A DNA stretch of 64,000 bases from Paenibacillus bovis (GCF_001421015.2 NZ_CP013023.1:5121001-5185000); one strand, 5' to 3'; positions 1-10,653 are shown, counted from the first letter of the stretch. Notes: generated by a model from the sequence alone, not told the origin. Numbers and translations: made by a program.

Positions 1-150
1 ATCCACGTGAGGAGTGAAAGATGGTTTATGTTTACCGCGGATCAGTGCTGCGGCTTCACTTGCCAGACGGCCAAGTGTTTTACCTTCAGCATCAATAATG
101 TGCCAATTGCGTTCTACTTCACTTGGCTTCGCAATATAGGTCGTGCGCAT
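1..150 (-). CDS. rplM: 50S ribosomal protein L13, N-terminal part (cut by window edge)
   Basis: The first 50 codons of L13 are visible, beginning [20 protein letters not shown], followed by the conserved stretch [20 protein letters not shown]13 is an early-binding protein of the large ribosomal subunit. The ATG is preceded by a clear AGGAGG site eight bases upstream. The rest of the gene, and the rpsI gene that normally follows, lie beyond the left edge. It has its own promoter at 320-348, so it starts a unit separate from truA. Confidence 0.93.
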   Translation of the reverse strand, partial: MRTTYIAKPSEVERNWHIIDAEGKTLGRLASEAAALIRGKHKPSFTPHVD

Positions 151-319
151 GAGAAGTTCCTCCTTAGTCTGCTTTTGAAAATTTTCATTTTCATATATGA
201 TCGTTCTTTGTTTGTGTTTTTAATACACAATGTTACATTTGTAATAGTTAATGGTTATATCAATGGTAATGTAATTTTCTCAGGGGGCTGTGGGATAGCT
301 CTAAGAAAACACAACTTTT

Positions 320-348
320 ATTTTACAGGATGAATCAGCGTTAAGCAA
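320..348 (-). promoter_or_regulatory. Sigma-A promoter and leader of rplM
   Basis: On the minus strand TTGCTT (343-348) and TAAAAT (320-325) are separated by 17 bases. The transcript would start near 313 and carry a leader of about 160 nt before rplM. In Bacillus the rplM-rpsI leader is an L13-binding autoregulatory RNA. I see a plausible place for it but could not confirm the fold here. Confidence 0.65.
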
Positions 349-385
349 GCACTATTTAACCTTTTTCAAGACTTTTTTTATTGGA

Positions 386-1174
386 TCATTTATCTTGAAA
401 ATTAATGTCGTCATAGTGTACTCCCCACATGGTCAACGCCTTACTAACGGCTGTAGGTCCTGCAGCACTACGATCACATGCTGCAATCATCCCAGGTATG
501 GCATCCGGCTTATGCTTGCCTTCTCCGACCTGAATAAGTGTCCCCATAATAATCCGCACCATATGCTGTAAAAAACCATTACCCGTAATATAAAAATGCA
601 GGATACCCTGGTCTCTTGTATGAGGACGTGTCTGAGAATAATCAATCTCCAGTCTCGTCTCCAGCACCGTACGAACATGGTTCTGCTTTTGGGAATAACG
701 GGAAGCAAAAGAAGTAAAGTCATAGGTTCCTACAAAGTGGTGAAAAGCTTCTTCCATCGCCTGAACATTTAACCTGGCCGGGTGATGCAGCTGCATATGA
801 CGCAAAAACACATCCGCATACTGATTGGCATTAATCGTATACCGGTACGTCTTGCGCTTCGCAGAGCGCCTGGAATGAAACTCCAGCGGAACATTCTGAG
901 CCCCGGTCACAACAATATCCCTGGGCAGACGGCCATTCAGGGCCAGAGGCCAGCGATCTGCTGGTATGGGGGAGTCTGTCATAAAGTTAAATACCTGGCC
1001 GACTGCATGCACTCCAGCATCTGTACGCCCTGAGCCATGAATCTTCGGCTTCTCGCCAACAAGAGTAGCTATTGCTTTCTCCAAATGATCCTGCACGGTA
1101 TTCCCGTCCGGCTGTGTTTGAAAGCCATTATAACGACTTCCATCATAGTTTACGGTCATACATAGATTACGCAT
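386..1174 (-). CDS. truA: tRNA pseudouridine(38-40) synthase TruA
   Basis: This 262-residue protein converts uridines 38-40 in the anticodon arm of tRNAs to pseudouridine. The hallmark SGRTDAGVHA motif lies at residues 48-57, with the catalytic aspartate at D52. Length is normal for the family. A GTG nine bases further upstream is also in frame, but it lies inside the AAAGGTG sequence that serves as ribosome binding site for the ATG at 1174, so I chose the ATG. truA is the last gene after the alpha operon, 149 bases beyond rplQ, as in Bacillus. Confidence 0.95.
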   Translation of the reverse strand: MRNLCMTVNYDGSRYNGFQTQPDGNTVQDHLEKAIATLVGEKPKIHGSGRTDAGVHAVGQVFNFMTDSPIPADRWPLALNGRLPRDIVVTGAQNVPLEFHSRRSAKRKTYRYTINANQYADVFLRHMQLHHPARLNVQAMEEAFHHFVGTYDFTSFASRYSQKQNHVRTVLETRLEIDYSQTRPHTRDQGILHFYITGNGFLQHMVRIIMGTLIQVGEGKHKPDAIPGMIAACDRSAAGPTAVSKALTMWGVHYDDINFQDK

Positions 1175-1207
1175 GTATCTCACACCTTTATATACACATA
1201 CAAAGTA

Positions 1208-1231
1208 AGGGAGCCCCTAGTGGAGCTCCCT
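1208..1231 (-). other. Intercistronic hairpin between rplQ and truA
   Basis: AGGGAGC and GCTCCCT form a 7-bp stem with a 10-base loop. The bases after it on the minus strand (TACTTTG) are a poor U-tract, so it is a weak terminator at best. It could equally be a processing or stability element at the end of the ribosomal mRNA. Confidence 0.5.
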
Positions 1232-1323
1232 CCTTTATCTTGATACCAGTAACTTATCCAGACAGAGAAAAAAAGGGCTTTGTCAGAATCTTATGACCCT
1301 GTCCACCCTTCTTTATCTGCATG

Positions 1324-1689
1324 TTACGCGCGGTCTACCAGCTCAAGGTAAACCATAGGTGCAGCGTCGCCACGACGAGGTCCCAGTTTCAGGATACGAG
1401 TGTATCCACCTGGACGCTCTGCATAACGAGTTGCCAGTTCAGAGAACAATTTTTGAATTGCATCTTGTCCACCATCGAGAGATTCGCGACGTACATAAGC
1501 AGCTACTTGACGACGAGCATGCAGATCTCCACGCTTGGACAGGGTGATCAGCTTTTCAGCGATAGAACGAAGTTCTTTTGCTTTTGCTTCTGTCGTTTGA
1601 ATACGCTCATATAAGAACAGGTCAGTTACCATATCACGGAACAGTGCTTTACGAGCGCTGGAGTTGCGACCCAATTTTTGATATGCCAT
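1324..1689 (-). CDS. rplQ: 50S ribosomal protein L17
   Basis: This 121-residue protein matches bacterial L17 along its length, from [20 protein letters not shown] to the C-terminal [14 protein letters not shown]17 sits near the peptide exit tunnel of the large subunit. It is the last gene of the alpha operon, 34 bases after rpoA, which is its usual place in Firmicutes. The length is that of the short Gram-positive form. Confidence 0.98.
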   Translation of the reverse strand: MAYQKLGRNSSARKALFRDMVTDLFLYERIQTTEAKAKELRSIAEKLITLSKRGDLHARRQVAAYVRRESLDGGQDAIQKLFSELATRYAERPGGYTRILKLGPRRGDAAPMVYLELVDRA

Positions 1690-1723
1690 ATTGTATTCCC
1701 TCCTTCTTTAAATAATTAAGTGA

Positions 1724-2668
1724 CTATTCTTCCTCACGTAGACCAAGGCCCAATTCCTGAAGCTTCTCTTGAACTTCTTCAAGAGATTTGCGTCCAAGGT
1801 TGCGGACTTTCATCATATCGTCTTCGGATTTGGTAGTCAGTTCTTGTACCGTATTGATGCCGGCACGTTTCAAGCAGTTGTAAGAACGTACAGAGAGGTC
1901 GAGCTCTTCGATAGTCATCTCGAGCACTTTCTCTTTTTTGTCCTCTTCTTTTTCGACCATAATTTCTGCATCTTTGGCTTCGTCGGTCAGACCAACGAAC
2001 AGCATCAGATGCTCGGTCAGAATTTTGGCACCCAGACTTACTGCCTCTTCCGGACGAATGCTTCCATCTGTCCAGATTTCAATAGTCAGTTTGTCATAGT
2101 TCGTAACTTGGCCAACACGGGTATTTTCGATACCGTAGTTAACACGGGAAATCGGAGTATAAATAGAATCGATCGGAATCACGCCGATAGGCTGATCAGA
2201 ACGTTTGTTTTTATCTGCCGATACATAACCGCGTCCACGATTTGCAAAAATGCGCATGTGGAGTCTAGAACCTGGAGCCAGAGTGGCAATATGAAGATCC
2301 GGGTTAAGGATTTCCACGTCACTGTCAGCACGGATATCGCCTGCAGTGACCACTCCATCTCCTTCTGCATCAATCTCTAACAATTTTTCTTCATCAGAGT
2401 GGATTTTCAGAGAAAGGGCCTTGAGGTTCAAAATAATTTCCGTAACGTCTTCCATTACTCCTTGAACCGTTGAGAACTCGTGCAATACACCATCGATTTG
2501 TACGGATGTTACCGCTGCTCCCGGAAGAGAAGACAGCAAGATCCGGCGAAGTGAATTACCAAGTGTTGTGCCGTAACCACGTTCGAGAGGTTCTACGATG
2601 AACTTGCCATAGGTTCCTTCATCATTTACATCTACGGTCTCAATTTTCGGCTTTTCGATTTCTATCAC
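1724..2668 (-). CDS. rpoA: DNA-directed RNA polymerase subunit alpha
   Basis: The 314-residue alpha subunit dimerises to start RNA polymerase assembly. The N-terminal assembly domain (about residues 1-230) includes the conserved [19 protein letters not shown] segment. An acidic and lysine-rich linker follows (about 232-245). The C-terminal domain (about 250-314) carries the helix-hairpin region [11 protein letters not shown] and [11 protein letters not shown] that contacts UP elements and activators. It lies in the alpha operon between rpsK and rplQ. Confidence 0.98.
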   Translation of the reverse strand: MIEIEKPKIETVDVNDEGTYGKFIVEPLERGYGTTLGNSLRRILLSSLPGAAVTSVQIDGVLHEFSTVQGVMEDVTEIILNLKALSLKIHSDEEKLLEIDAEGDGVVTAGDIRADSDVEILNPDLHIATLAPGSRLHMRIFANRGRGYVSADKNKRSDQPIGVIPIDSIYTPISRVNYGIENTRVGQVTNYDKLTIEIWTDGSIRPEEAVSLGAKILTEHLMLFVGLTDEAKDAEIMVEKEEDKKEKVLEMTIEELDLSVRSYNCLKRAGINTVQELTTKSEDDMMKVRNLGRKSLEEVQEKLQELGLGLREEE

Positions 2669-2743
2669 TGCAATATCCCTCCTTCAAAACGTCGCTTCGG
2701 TGAAACTGTCGCTAAAACTTTATTCAATAGACATGCAGTAGTC

Positions 2744-2770
2744 CCCGGCAAGCATAAATGCATCTCCGGG
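2744..2770 (-). other. Hairpin between rpsK and rpoA
   Basis: CCCGG (744-748) and CCGGG (766-770) pair around an inner GCAT/ATGC stem. The hairpin sits in the 133-base gap between rpsK and rpoA and has no U-tract on the minus strand, so it is not a classical terminator. A role in setting the rpoA level or in RNA cleavage is possible but is inference. Confidence 0.45.
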
Positions 2771-2801
2771 AATATGACCACATTGAAGAGACATGCTTCG
2801 A

Positions 2802-3197
2802 TTATACGCGACGACGTTTTGGTGGACGGCATCCGTTATGCGGGATTGGAGTTACATCCTTGATCAGGTTAACTTCCAGACCAGCTGCTTGCAGGGAACG
2901 AATTGCTGCTTCACGTCCAGCACCTGGACCTTTAACCATAACTTCAACAGCTTTCATGCCGTGTTCCATAGCTGCTTTAGCTGCTGTTTCAGCTGCCAGT
3001 TGTGCTGCGAATGGAGTGGACTTACGGGAACCTCTAAATCCAAGACCGCCGGAGCTAGCCCAGGAAATGGCATTACCATGAGGATCCGTAATAGTAACGA
3101 TCGTATTGTTAAACGTGGAACGAATGTGTGCCACGCCAGATTCGATATTTTTACGGTCGCGACGCTTAGTACGTACGACTTTTTTAGCTTTAGCCAT
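2802..3197 (-). CDS. rpsK: 30S ribosomal protein S11
   Basis: This 131-residue protein has the S11 signatures [18 protein letters not shown] and the C-terminal [19 protein letters not shown]11 lies on the platform of the small subunit and helps shape the E-site and the Shine-Dalgarno path. It follows rpsM after 16 bases in the usual rpmJ-rpsM-rpsK-rpoA order. Confidence 0.98.
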   Translation of the reverse strand: MAKAKKVVRTKRRDRKNIESGVAHIRSTFNNTIVTITDPHGNAISWASSGGLGFRGSRKSTPFAAQLAAETAAKAAMEHGMKAVEVMVKGPGAGREAAIRSLQAAGLEVNLIKDVTPIPHNGCRPPKRRRV

Positions 3198-3213
3198 TGC
3201 TCATTAACCTCCC

Positions 3214-3579
3214 TTACTTCTTCTTGTTCGCTACTGTACGACGAGGACCCTTACGTGTACGAGCATTTGTTTTAGTACGTTGTCCACGAACCGGCAGACC
3301 ACGACGGTGACGAACACCACGGTAGCATCCGATTTCGATCAGACGTTTGATATTCAGAGAGATCTCACGACGAAGATCACCTTCTACCTTTGTACTTTCA
3401 ATTGCTTCACGCAGTTTTCCTACTTCATCTTCAGTTAGATCGCGGACACGAGTGTTAAAGTCAATACCTGTACCACTCAGAATTTTCTGGGAAGTCGTTT
3501 TACCGATTCCGAAAATATATGTCAAGGCGATCTCAACGCGCTTATCACGTGGTAAATCTACACCAGCTATACGTGCCAT
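3214..3579 (-). CDS. rpsM: 30S ribosomal protein S13
   Basis: This 121-residue protein begins [26 protein letters not shown] and carries the helix-two-turn-helix region of S13. Its basic tail, rich in Arg and Lys ([17 protein letters not shown]), reaches the P-site tRNA. S13 forms bridges between the subunits. It follows rpmJ after 22 bases. Confidence 0.98.
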   Translation of the reverse strand: MARIAGVDLPRDKRVEIALTYIFGIGKTTSQKILSGTGIDFNTRVRDLTEDEVGKLREAIESTKVEGDLRREISLNIKRLIEIGCYRGVRHRRGLPVRGQRTKTNARTRKGPRRTVANKKK

Positions 3580-3601
3580 TACGCTACACCTCCTCGATTA
3601 A

Positions 3602-3766
<165 letters not shown>

Positions 3767-3831
3767 TTATCTGCACCACAAATTTATATCACATAAGTAT
3801 CTATTATACCATAGATTTATGCATTTGTGTT

Positions 3832-4047
3832 TTATTTACGATAAGTTATACGACCTTTTGTCAAATCATAAGGTGAAAGTTGAACTACCACCTTATCTCC
3901 AGTCAGAATACGGATAAAGTGCATCCGCAGCTTACCGGAAACATGAGCAAGAATCTGATGACCATTTTCCAGCTCAACTTTGAACGTTGCATTCGGCAAT
4001 GGTTCAAGAACCACGCCTTCTACCTCAATAACATCCTCTTTAGCCAC
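3832..4047 (-). CDS. infA: Translation initiation factor IF-1
   Basis: This 71-residue OB-fold protein ([13 protein letters not shown] at the start, [11 protein letters not shown] at the end) binds the 30S A-site during initiation. The open frame continues 20 codons upstream, but family alignment and an AAGGAGG site eight bases ahead fix the start at a GTG at 4047. An initiation factor that itself starts with GTG may be weakly initiated. It follows the KOW gene after 13 bases. Confidence 0.97.
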   Translation of the reverse strand: MAKEDVIEVEGVVLEPLPNATFKVELENGHQILAHVSGKLRMHFIRILTGDKVVVQLSPYDLTKGRITYRK

Positions 4048-4060
4048 AATGAGTTCCTCC

Positions 4061-4357
4061 TTAAACCGTATTTTTTTCGGCAGATTCAACAAACTTGGCA
4101 ACTGCATGACGCAACTTTCCGTTTGTGACCCGTCCGCTTTCTTGCAAACTGTCTACGACTTCGCTGCTTACCACCGGCATCAGCTCCAGATGAAGCAGAT
4201 TCTTCTTCTTCGGCTGATCAAACTTTCGTTTGTTTCCGTCGGCGATATACACGAATTTCTCATCCGATATTGCAATGATTACAGCAGGTTGGCCAGCTCC
4301 CTTACCTTTTGAAACTCTCACAACTTGACCGACCTGCGGGGATGTCCCTGGTTTCAA
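4061..4357 (-). CDS. KOW-domain RNA-binding protein (YbzG/L14e-like)
   Basis: This protein of about 98 residues has a KOW-type N-terminus ([26 protein letters not shown]) resembling eukaryotic/archaeal L14e and NusG-like RNA-binding folds. Genes of this kind regularly sit between map and infA in Bacilli, and the molecular role is not established. The start is uncertain: a GTG at 4366 directly abuts the map stop codon, but AGGTGAT better positions the TTG at 4357, which I chose. Confidence 0.85.
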   Translation of the reverse strand: MKPGTSPQVGQVVRVSKGKGAGQPAVIIAISDEKFVYIADGNKRKFDQPKKKNLLHLELMPVVSSEVVDSLQESGRVTNGKLRHAVAKFVESAEKNTV

Positions 4358-4366
4358 AACAATCAC

Positions 4367-5119
4367 CTACGCGTTAAGTTTTGTGAAAATTTCCATACCG
4401 TCCGGTGTAACCGCAACTGTATGTTCAAAATGGGCACACAGTGAGCCATCAACCGTAACTACTGTCCATTTGTCTTCCAACGTTTTCACTTGCCGTCCAC
4501 CAACATTCACCATGGGTTCAATGGCTAGCACCATTCCCGGCTTCAGTCTTGGACCCCGATCATGGATTCCGTAATTCGGAATCTTCGGATCTTCGTGCAA
4601 TTTGGTTCCAATCCCGTGACCGACATACTCTCGTACGACAGACATCCCGGCATCTTCAATAAAACGCTGTATCGCATGCGATATTGTAAACAGACGCACA
4701 TCCGGTTTTACCAGGTCAAGTCCGGCAAATAAAGCCCCTTCTGTAACTTCCAAAAGACGCTTCGCTTCGTCAGAAATTTGTCCTACCGGATAGGTCCACG
4801 CCGAATCACCATGATACCCCTGATACTGAGCTCCAATATCAAAAGTAACGATGTCGCCTTCTTGCAGTTTGCGTTTGCTTGGGAATCCATGAACAAGCTG
4901 CTCATTCACCGAAGCACAAATACTGGCAGGAAAACCATTGTATCCTTTGAACGATGGCAAGGCATTCTGGCTGCGAATATAACGGTTCGCAAGTTGATCG
5001 AGCTCTTCCGTTGTAATCCCTGGCTCGATAGACTGTTTGATCAAAGCGTGTGTTTCCGCTACGATTCGCCCTGCTTCTCGCATAAAGCCAAGTTCTGTTT
5101 CGGATTTGCAAATGATCAT
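4367..5119 (-). CDS. map: Methionine aminopeptidase, type I
   Basis: This 250-residue metalloprotease removes the initiator methionine from nascent proteins. The five metal ligands can be read: D in VTFDIGA, D in HGDSAW, H in [12 protein letters not shown] in AIEPMV and E in FEHTVAVT. There is no N-terminal zinc-finger extension. It lies five bases downstream of adk, so secY-adk-map are probably co-transcribed. Confidence 0.97.
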   Translation of the reverse strand: MIICKSETELGFMREAGRIVAETHALIKQSIEPGITTEELDQLANRYIRSQNALPSFKGYNGFPASICASVNEQLVHGFPSKRKLQEGDIVTFDIGAQYQGYHGDSAWTYPVGQISDEAKRLLEVTEGALFAGLDLVKPDVRLFTISHAIQRFIEDAGMSVVREYVGHGIGTKLHEDPKIPNYGIHDRGPRLKPGMVLAIEPMVNVGGRQVKTLEDKWTVVTVDGSLCAHFEHTVAVTPDGMEIFTKLNA

Positions 5120-5124
5120 TCCGC

Positions 5125-5769
5125 TTAACCTCTCAGCAATGACACAATATCCTGTGATACTACGTCAATGCCTTGTTCGCCATCAATATCTCTCAAAAGG
5201 TTGCGATCGCCGTAGTAAGCGAGCAAAGGCGCCGTCTTGTTGCCATACTCGTCAAGGCGGGTTGCTACACTCTCTTCGTTATCATCAGCTCTTTGATAGA
5301 GTTCCCCGCCATCGATATCACATACGCCTTCTTGCTTCGGCGGATTGAATACGATGTGGTAAGTAGCACCACAGGTTCTGCAGATGCGTCGTCCGGTAAT
5401 ACGAACGAGCAGCTTATCCCGGTCTACTTTTAGATTGATTACGTGGTCCAGCTTACGGTCCATTGCCGCCAGCATTTTATCCAGTGCTTCAGCCTGAGCC
5501 AAAGTTCTAGGATAACCGTCAAGCAAAAAACCTTTTTCACAGTCAGGTTGAGCGAGCCGCTCTTCCACGATTCCATTGGTTACATCATCCGGTACCAGCA
5601 AACCCTGATCGATGAATTCTTTGGCTTTTACTCCGATTGGAGTTTCCTGTTTGATCGCCAGACGAAATGCATCGCCTGTAGAAATATGAGGAATGCCCAG
5701 TTCTTTCACAATCACAGCGGCTTGTGTTCCTTTACCTGCTCCCGGAGGTCCCATGAATATAATGTTCAC
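5125..5769 (-). CDS. adk: Adenylate kinase with zinc-binding lid
   Basis: This 214-residue enzyme interconverts ATP plus AMP with two ADP. The P-loop GPPGAGKGT is at residues 7-15, and the AMP-binding DGYPRT is at 84-89. The lid carries C130, C133, C150 and D153, the structural zinc site found in Gram-positive adenylate kinases. It follows secY in the spc operon, as in Bacillus. Confidence 0.98.
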   Translation of the reverse strand: MNIIFMGPPGAGKGTQAAVIVKELGIPHISTGDAFRLAIKQETPIGVKAKEFIDQGLLVPDDVTNGIVEERLAQPDCEKGFLLDGYPRTLAQAEALDKMLAAMDRKLDHVINLKVDRDKLLVRITGRRICRTCGATYHIVFNPPKQEGVCDIDGGELYQRADDNEESVATRLDEYGNKTAPLLAYYGDRNLLRDIDGEQGIDVVSQDIVSLLRG

Positions 5770-5819
5770 GCTTCGTCACTCCCCCTAAAACTACTCTTGC
5801 AAGAACAGCACGAAAGGTG

Positions 5820-5851
5820 CCGGATATGAATGGGACACCCCATTCAGCCGG
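5820..5851 (-). other. Hairpin between secY and adk
   Basis: An inner 7-bp stem GAATGGG/CCCATTC with loop ACAC is flanked by CCGG on both sides. It fills the gap between secY and adk and has no U-run after it. It probably marks a change in mRNA stability or expression between the membrane translocase gene and the kinase gene (inference). Confidence 0.5.
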
Positions 5852-5861
5852 AACCTGCCGT

Positions 5862-7160
5862 CTATTTATTGATAAAACCCTTATAATGGCGTTTGATAAG
5901 CTGACTTTCGATCGTTTTCATCGTATCCAGTGCGACCCCGATAACGATGAGCAGTGAAGTACCACCGATCTGAACGGATTTAGGCAGACCGGAGATTGCT
6001 CCCAGGAATACCGGTAATACCGAGATGAGCGCCAGGAACAGAGAACCGGTCATGGTCAAACGAGTCATGACACGAGTCAAGTAAGTAGCCGTAGGCTTGC
6101 CTGGACGAACGCCTGGAATATAACCGCCGTTCTTCTTCATATTATCTGCCATTTGTGTAGGATTCATTTGCACAAATGTATAGAAGAAAGTAAATCCAAT
6201 AATCATTATAACATACAGCACCATACCGAGCGGCTGATCATACCAAAGATTCTTGGTAATCCATTGTGCCCAGCCATGAGTAGACCAAAAGCTTGCTATA
6301 ATGATCGGGAATTGAAGCAGGGATACAGCGAAGATTACAGGGATAACACCAGCCGAATTGATTTTCAGTGGAATATGTGTATTCTGACCGCCATACATTT
6401 TGTTACCTACAACGCGTTTTGCATATTGCACCGGAATTTTCCGAATCCCTTGCTGGATAAAGATAACACCGATAACAATCAAAATCACGACAATAACAAC
6501 GACAACCAGTTTCACAACGTTCATGAACGTCTGACCTGGTGCCAAGAAATCCGATTGAACCATATCGCGAATGTGCTGTGGAATTGCTGCCACGATCCCC
6601 GCGAAAATGATAATCGAGATCCCGTTACCAATTCCTTTTTCAGTGATCTGCTCGCCGAGCCACATCAGGAAAGATGTACCGGCCGTCAATACAAGTGCAA
6701 TCAGAACATAACTCCAGATAGTAGCACCTGGAATCATTTCTGTATTGTATAAACGGTTAAAGCCGATCGATGTACCAAAGGCCTGAATAAGACCCAGAAT
6801 AACTGTTCCGTAGCGAGTAATCTGTGCTAGCTTCTTTTTACCGTGTTCCCCTTGTTTTGCCCATTCCGCAAATTTCGGAATGACATCCATCGACAGTAAC
6901 TGTACGATGATGGACGCTGTGATATACGGCATAATCCCGAGGGCAAAGATCGAGAATCGAGACAATGCTCCTCCGGAGAAGGTATTTAAAAGACCGAATA
7001 ATTCTTGCCCCTGGTTATTTGTGGCAGTGAAAACTTCCGTGTTTACTCCAGGTACTGGTACAAATGAACCGATACGGTAGACAATCAGTACCAGCAGGGT
7101 AAATAGTATCCGATTTCTAAGATCCTCCACCCGCCATATATTCGTCAGGGTCTTGAACAT
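5862..7160 (-). CDS. secY: Protein translocase subunit SecY
   Basis: This 432-residue membrane protein forms the protein-conducting channel of the Sec translocon. Ten hydrophobic segments are visible, and the plug region follows TM1 (FSGGALSRFSIFALGIMPYITASI). The cytosolic loops include VGNKMYGGQ and NPTQMADNMKKNGG. Its ATG overlaps the rplO stop codon by one base (TAATG), indicating translational coupling to the ribosomal genes upstream. SecE is encoded at 33.6 kb. Confidence 0.98.
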   Translation of the reverse strand: MFKTLTNIWRVEDLRNRILFTLLVLIVYRIGSFVPVPGVNTEVFTATNNQGQELFGLLNTFSGGALSRFSIFALGIMPYITASIIVQLLSMDVIPKFAEWAKQGEHGKKKLAQITRYGTVILGLIQAFGTSIGFNRLYNTEMIPGATIWSYVLIALVLTAGTSFLMWLGEQITEKGIGNGISIIIFAGIVAAIPQHIRDMVQSDFLAPGQTFMNVVKLVVVVIVVILIVIGVIFIQQGIRKIPVQYAKRVVGNKMYGGQNTHIPLKINSAGVIPVIFAVSLLQFPIIIASFWSTHGWAQWITKNLWYDQPLGMVLYVIMIIGFTFFYTFVQMNPTQMADNMKKNGGYIPGVRPGKPTATYLTRVMTRLTMTGSLFLALISVLPVFLGAISGLPKSVQIGGTSLLIVIGVALDTMKTIESQLIKRHYKGFINK

Positions 7161-7600
7161 TAGATCACCTCGGTTTTACCGCCGGCAGCCTCGATCTTCT
7201 CTACCGCAGATTGAGAGAACTTATTCGCTTTTACAGTCAGTTTTACAGACAGTTCACCGTTGCCCAGGATCTTGATTCCGCTTTTCGCACTTTTTACAAT
7301 GCCTTGCTCCATCAAGAATTCCGGAGTAACCTCAGTATCAGCAGCCAGACTGTTCAGTTCAGCTACATTAACCAGTGCGTACTCTTTACGGGTTGGGTTA
7401 ACAAATCCACGTTTCGGTAAACGACGATACAATGGGTTTTGACCGCCTTCAAATCCTGGACGAACACCGCCGCCAGAGCGTGAATTTTGTCCTTTGTGAC
7501 CACGACCCGATGTTTTACCAGTACCACTACTAGTTCCGCGACCGACACGTTTGCGTTCTTTGCGGGAACCAGGTGCTGGAGAAAGTTCATGCAATTTCAT
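7160..7600 (-). CDS. rplO: 50S ribosomal protein L15
   Basis: This 146-residue protein starts [20 protein letters not shown] and continues with the typical glycine and arginine-rich segment ([19 protein letters not shown]). A GTG four codons earlier lies within the AGGAGGTG binding site, so the ATG at 7600 is the start. L15 helps assemble the large subunit. It sits between rpmD and secY. Confidence 0.97.
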   Translation of the reverse strand: MKLHELSPAPGSRKERKRVGRGTSSGTGKTSGRGHKGQNSRSGGGVRPGFEGGQNPLYRRLPKRGFVNPTRKEYALVNVAELNSLAADTEVTPEFLMEQGIVKSAKSGIKILGNGELSVKLTVKANKFSQSAVEKIEAAGGKTEVI

Positions 7601-7646
7601 CGTTCGTTGCACCTCCTTATTGATAATAGGCTAATCTTTCGATCAA

Positions 7647-7832
7647 TTAGCCTTGAATTTCTTTTACAGATACCAAGTGTTTTACTTGGTTAACCATGCC
7701 GCGAATAGCAGCATTGTCTTCTTGGATGACCGAATGGTTCAGTTTACGCAGTCCCAAAGTTTTTACAGTGACGCGTTGGTTTTCTGGACGACCGATCACG
7801 CTACGGACGAGGGTAATTTCCAATTTAGCCAT
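7647..7832 (-). CDS. rpmD: 50S ribosomal protein L30
   Basis: This 61-residue protein matches bacterial L30 ([20 protein letters not shown], ending [12 protein letters not shown]). It is a small large-subunit protein located next to 5S-proximal rRNA. It lies between rpsE and rplO in the spc operon and has normal length. Confidence 0.97.
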   Translation of the reverse strand: MAKLEITLVRSVIGRPENQRVTVKTLGLRKLNHSVIQEDNAAIRGMVNQVKHLVSVKEIQG

Positions 7833-7844
7833 GTGATTCCCTCC

Positions 7845-8342
7845 TTAACCGAGCAGCTCTTCGATTGTTTTTCCACGCAGTTTAGCTACATCTTCAGCAC
7901 GTTTCAGGCGAGACAAGCCTTCCAGCGTAGCATTAACCATATTCATGGAGTTCGAAGAACCCAGGGATTTTGTCAAGATGTCACCTACACCAGCAAGTTC
8001 CAGAACAGCACGAACTGGACCACCAGCGATTACTCCAGTACCTTCAGATGCTGGCTTCAGCATTACGCGGCCTGCTCCGAATTTACCGTTTACGAGGTGA
8101 GGAATTGTAGTTCCTACGAGTGGAACGTGTACCAGGTTTTTCTTAGCATCTTCGATACCTTTACGAATCGCATCAGGTACTTCACCGGCTTTACCGAGAC
8201 CAGCACCAACCCAGCCTTTACCGTCGCCTACTACTACCAGCGCGCTAAAGCTAAAACGACGTCCGCCCTTAACTACTTTAGCTACACGATTAATATGAAC
8301 TACTCTTTCAGTAAGTTCTAAAGTATTTGGATCAATACGCAA
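7845..8342 (-). CDS. rpsE: 30S ribosomal protein S5
   Basis: This 165-residue protein carries the N-terminal double-stranded RNA-binding fold ([19 protein letters not shown]) and the C-terminal S5 fold ([18 protein letters not shown] family region). S5 acts in decoding accuracy and mRNA unwinding at the entry channel. The loop residues that mutate to spectinomycin resistance (VKGGRRF) look wild type. It lies 12 bases before rpmD. Confidence 0.98.
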   Translation of the reverse strand: MRIDPNTLELTERVVHINRVAKVVKGGRRFSFSALVVVGDGKGWVGAGLGKAGEVPDAIRKGIEDAKKNLVHVPLVGTTIPHLVNGKFGAGRVMLKPASEGTGVIAGGPVRAVLELAGVGDILTKSLGSSNSMNMVNATLEGLSRLKRAEDVAKLRGKTIEELLG

Positions 8343-8369
8343 GTCGTTTACCTCCTTTTTTACAATGTA

Positions 8370-8735
8370 TTAGAATTTAAGACCCGCTTCACGAGCTGCA
8401 TCTGCCAGGGCTTGAATCCGTCCGTGATACAAATAGCCTCCGCGGTCAAATACAACAGACTCGTGTCCTTGTTCAACTGCACGTTTTGCGATCAGCTGTC
8501 CTACTTGAGTAGCAGCTTCAACACTACCGCCGTTTTTGATGTCTTTCAGATCTTTATCCTTAGTGGATGCAGATACCAAAGTTACACCAGCCACGTCGTC
8601 GATTAGTTGAGCATAGATGTGTTTGGAAGAACGGAAAATGTTCAGACGAGGACGCTGAGCAGTACCAGTGATGTTCTTACGAACACGCAGATGTCTTTTC
8701 AGACGAGCTTTATTTTTATCAGCTTTAGTAATCAT
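8370..8735 (-). CDS. rplR: 50S ribosomal protein L18
   Basis: This 121-residue protein binds 5S rRNA ([22 protein letters not shown] at the basic N-terminus, [10 protein letters not shown] at the end). The frame opens eight codons earlier at an ATG, but AAGGGAGTGA precedes the ATG at 8735 and the family length fits that start. It lies between rplF and rpsE. Confidence 0.96.
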   Translation of the reverse strand: MITKADKNKARLKRHLRVRKNITGTAQRPRLNIFRSSKHIYAQLIDDVAGVTLVSASTKDKDLKDIKNGGSVEAATQVGQLIAKRAVEQGHESVVFDRGGYLYHGRIQALADAAREAGLKF

Positions 8736-8817
8736 GACTGTATATTTCACTCCCTTCATTTTACCTGAGCCAGCTTCAAGCTAGCTTGCTTGGGGTAATG
8801 AGCCATTATCCCCTAGC

Positions 8818-9360
8818 TTATTTTTTCTTACCAGCTTTACCTTCTTTACGAAGAATACGTTCGCCTTCATACTTGATACCTTTACCTTTGTAAGGTTCTG
8901 GTTCACGTACGGAGCGGATTTTAGCTGCGTAAGCACCTACGCGCTCTTTATCGATACCGTTAACTACGATACGAGTGTTAGTAGGTACATCGAACTCGAT
9001 GCCTGCTTCCGGAGTAATTTCTACCGGGTGAGAGTAACCTACGTTCAGAACGATTTTGTCGCCAGATTTGCTTGCGCGGTATCCGACACCAACCAGTTCC
9101 AGAGCTTTGGAGAAACCAGTAGTTACTCCGCTCACCATGTTACTCACAACACTGCGAGTTGTTCCGTGCAGGGAACGGTGAAGTTTATTGTCAGAAGGAC
9201 GCTCAATCGTGATCACGTTACCTTCAACGTTTACTTTCATGTCTTTGTGAAGCTCACGGGACAGGGTTCCTTTCGGACCTTTTACCGTAAGAGTAGTGTT
9301 ATCCATAGTGATTTCTACACCACTAGGTACTTCAATTGGTTTACGACCAATACGGGACAT
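8818..9360 (-). CDS. rplF: 50S ribosomal protein L6
   Basis: This 180-residue protein consists of two repeated L6 domains. It begins [17 protein letters not shown], and the C-terminal domain has the signature [17 protein letters not shown]6 sits near the GTPase-associated centre and the sarcin-ricin loop. It follows rpsH after about 30 bases. Confidence 0.98.
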   Translation of the reverse strand: MSRIGRKPIEVPSGVEITMDNTTLTVKGPKGTLSRELHKDMKVNVEGNVITIERPSDNKLHRSLHGTTRSVVSNMVSGVTTGFSKALELVGVGYRASKSGDKIVLNVGYSHPVEITPEAGIEFDVPTNTRIVVNGIDKERVGAYAAKIRSVREPEPYKGKGIKYEGERILRKEGKAGKKK

Positions 9361-9391
9361 TGCGTTGCACCTCCTTATTTTATGACGTTAA

Positions 9392-9790
9392 TTACCAAAC
9401 GTAGCAAATAACTTCGCCGCCGCTTTTGGATTGACGAGCCTCTTTATCGGTTACCACTCCGTTAGAAGTAGAGATAATCGCGATTCCGAGTCCACCCAAT
9501 ACGCGAGGGATTTCATTGCTCTTCGTGTAAACGCGAAGTCCTGGTTTACTGATACGTTTCAGGCCAGTAATTACACGTTCGTTATTTTGACCGTATTTCA
9601 GGAAAATACGGATAATTCCTTGTTTGTTATCCTCAACCATTTCAGCATCACGAATGAAACCTTCACGTTTCAGGATATCAGCAATTTGCTTCTTCATTTT
9701 AGAAGCTGGAACTTCTACCGTTTCGTGACGCACAGTGTTGGCGTTACGAATACGAGTAAGCATATCAGCAATTGGATCTGACATAGACAT
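9392..9790 (-). CDS. rpsH: 30S ribosomal protein S8
   Basis: This 132-residue protein ([17 protein letters not shown] at the N-terminus, [22 protein letters not shown] at the C-terminus) is the central-domain 16S rRNA binder. In E. coli S8 represses the spc operon, but this has not been shown for this lineage. An AAGGAGG site nine bases upstream supports the first ATG. Confidence 0.98.
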   Translation of the reverse strand: MSMSDPIADMLTRIRNANTVRHETVEVPASKMKKQIADILKREGFIRDAEMVEDNKQGIIRIFLKYGQNNERVITGLKRISKPGLRVYTKSNEIPRVLGGLGIAIISTSNGVVTDKEARQSKSGGEVICYVW

Positions 9791-9822
9791 GTGTGTGAAC
9801 CTCCTTCCTGTTAATCAATGGT

Positions 9823-10008
9823 TTACCAGCTTGCTTTTTTCACGCCAGGAATCTGGCCTTTGTATGCCAATTCACGGAAGCAAATACGGCAAATTTTAAA
9901 CTTTTGCAAAACGGAATGTGGACGACCACAACGTTCGCAACGAGTGTAAGCACGCACTTTGAACTTCGGTGTACGTTGTTGTTTAACTTTCATTGAAGTT
10001 TTAGCCAC
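9823..10008 (-). CDS. rpsZ: 30S ribosomal protein S14, zinc-binding type Z
   Basis: This 61-residue short S14 carries C24, C27, C40 and C43, the CxxC-x12-CxxC zinc ribbon of the C+ form. The frame opens four codons earlier, but family length and the AGGAGGTG spacing fix the start at GTG 10008. Bacilli often hold a zinc-free paralogue elsewhere for zinc starvation, and none is in this window. Symbol rpsN is also used. Confidence 0.96.
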   Translation of the reverse strand: MAKTSMKVKQQRTPKFKVRAYTRCERCGRPHSVLQKFKICRICFRELAYKGQIPGVKKASW

Positions 10009-10077
10009 TTCGCCTGACACCTCCTAAAGATTTTCGGAGAAAAAGGGGCTTATATTCGAACCCCGTACATTTCACAA

Positions 10078-10620
10078 TTATTTTACGAAAGGCATTCCCA
10101 ATTGGGTCAGCAGTTCACGGGACTCTTCGTCCGTTTTAGCTGTAGTAACGATAACGATATCCATACCACGTACTTTATCAACTTTATCGTACTCGATCTC
10201 TGGGAAGATCAGTTGCTCTTTCAGACCCAGTGTGTAGTTACCACGACCATCGAACGCTTTGGAAGATACACCGCGGAAGTCACGTACGCGAGGCAGTGTA
10301 ATGTTAACCAGTTTGTCCAGGAAGTAGTACATACGATCGCCGCGCAGTGTTACTTTAACACCGATTGGCATGTTTTCACGCAATTTAAATCCAGCGATGG
10401 ATTTTTTAGCACGAGTGATAACTGGTTTTTGACCAGAGATCAGTTGCAGATCGCTTACAGCAGAATCCAATACTTTGGAGTTCGATACCGCTTCGCCCAC
10501 ACCCATGTTGATAACGATTTTTTCAACTTTAGGGACTTGCATAACAGTCGTGTAGTTGAATTTCGTAGTCAGGGAAGGTACGATTTCGTTCAGGTACATC
10601 TCTTTCATTCTTGAAGCCAT
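10078..10620 (-). CDS. rplE: 50S ribosomal protein L5
   Basis: This 180-residue protein ([17 protein letters not shown] at the start) binds 5S rRNA and contacts P-site tRNA. The signature [13 protein letters not shown] is present near residue 35. An AAAGGAGG site ten bases upstream marks the ATG at 10620 rather than the more distal frame opening. It lies between rplX and rpsZ. Confidence 0.97.
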   Translation of the reverse strand: MASRMKEMYLNEIVPSLTTKFNYTTVMQVPKVEKIVINMGVGEAVSNSKVLDSAVSDLQLISGQKPVITRAKKSIAGFKLRENMPIGVKVTLRGDRMYYFLDKLVNITLPRVRDFRGVSSKAFDGRGNYTLGLKEQLIFPEIEYDKVDKVRGMDIVIVTTAKTDEESRELLTQLGMPFVK

Positions 10621-10653
10621 TGTGGAAGGTCCTCCTTTCCTTAACAATTAGTA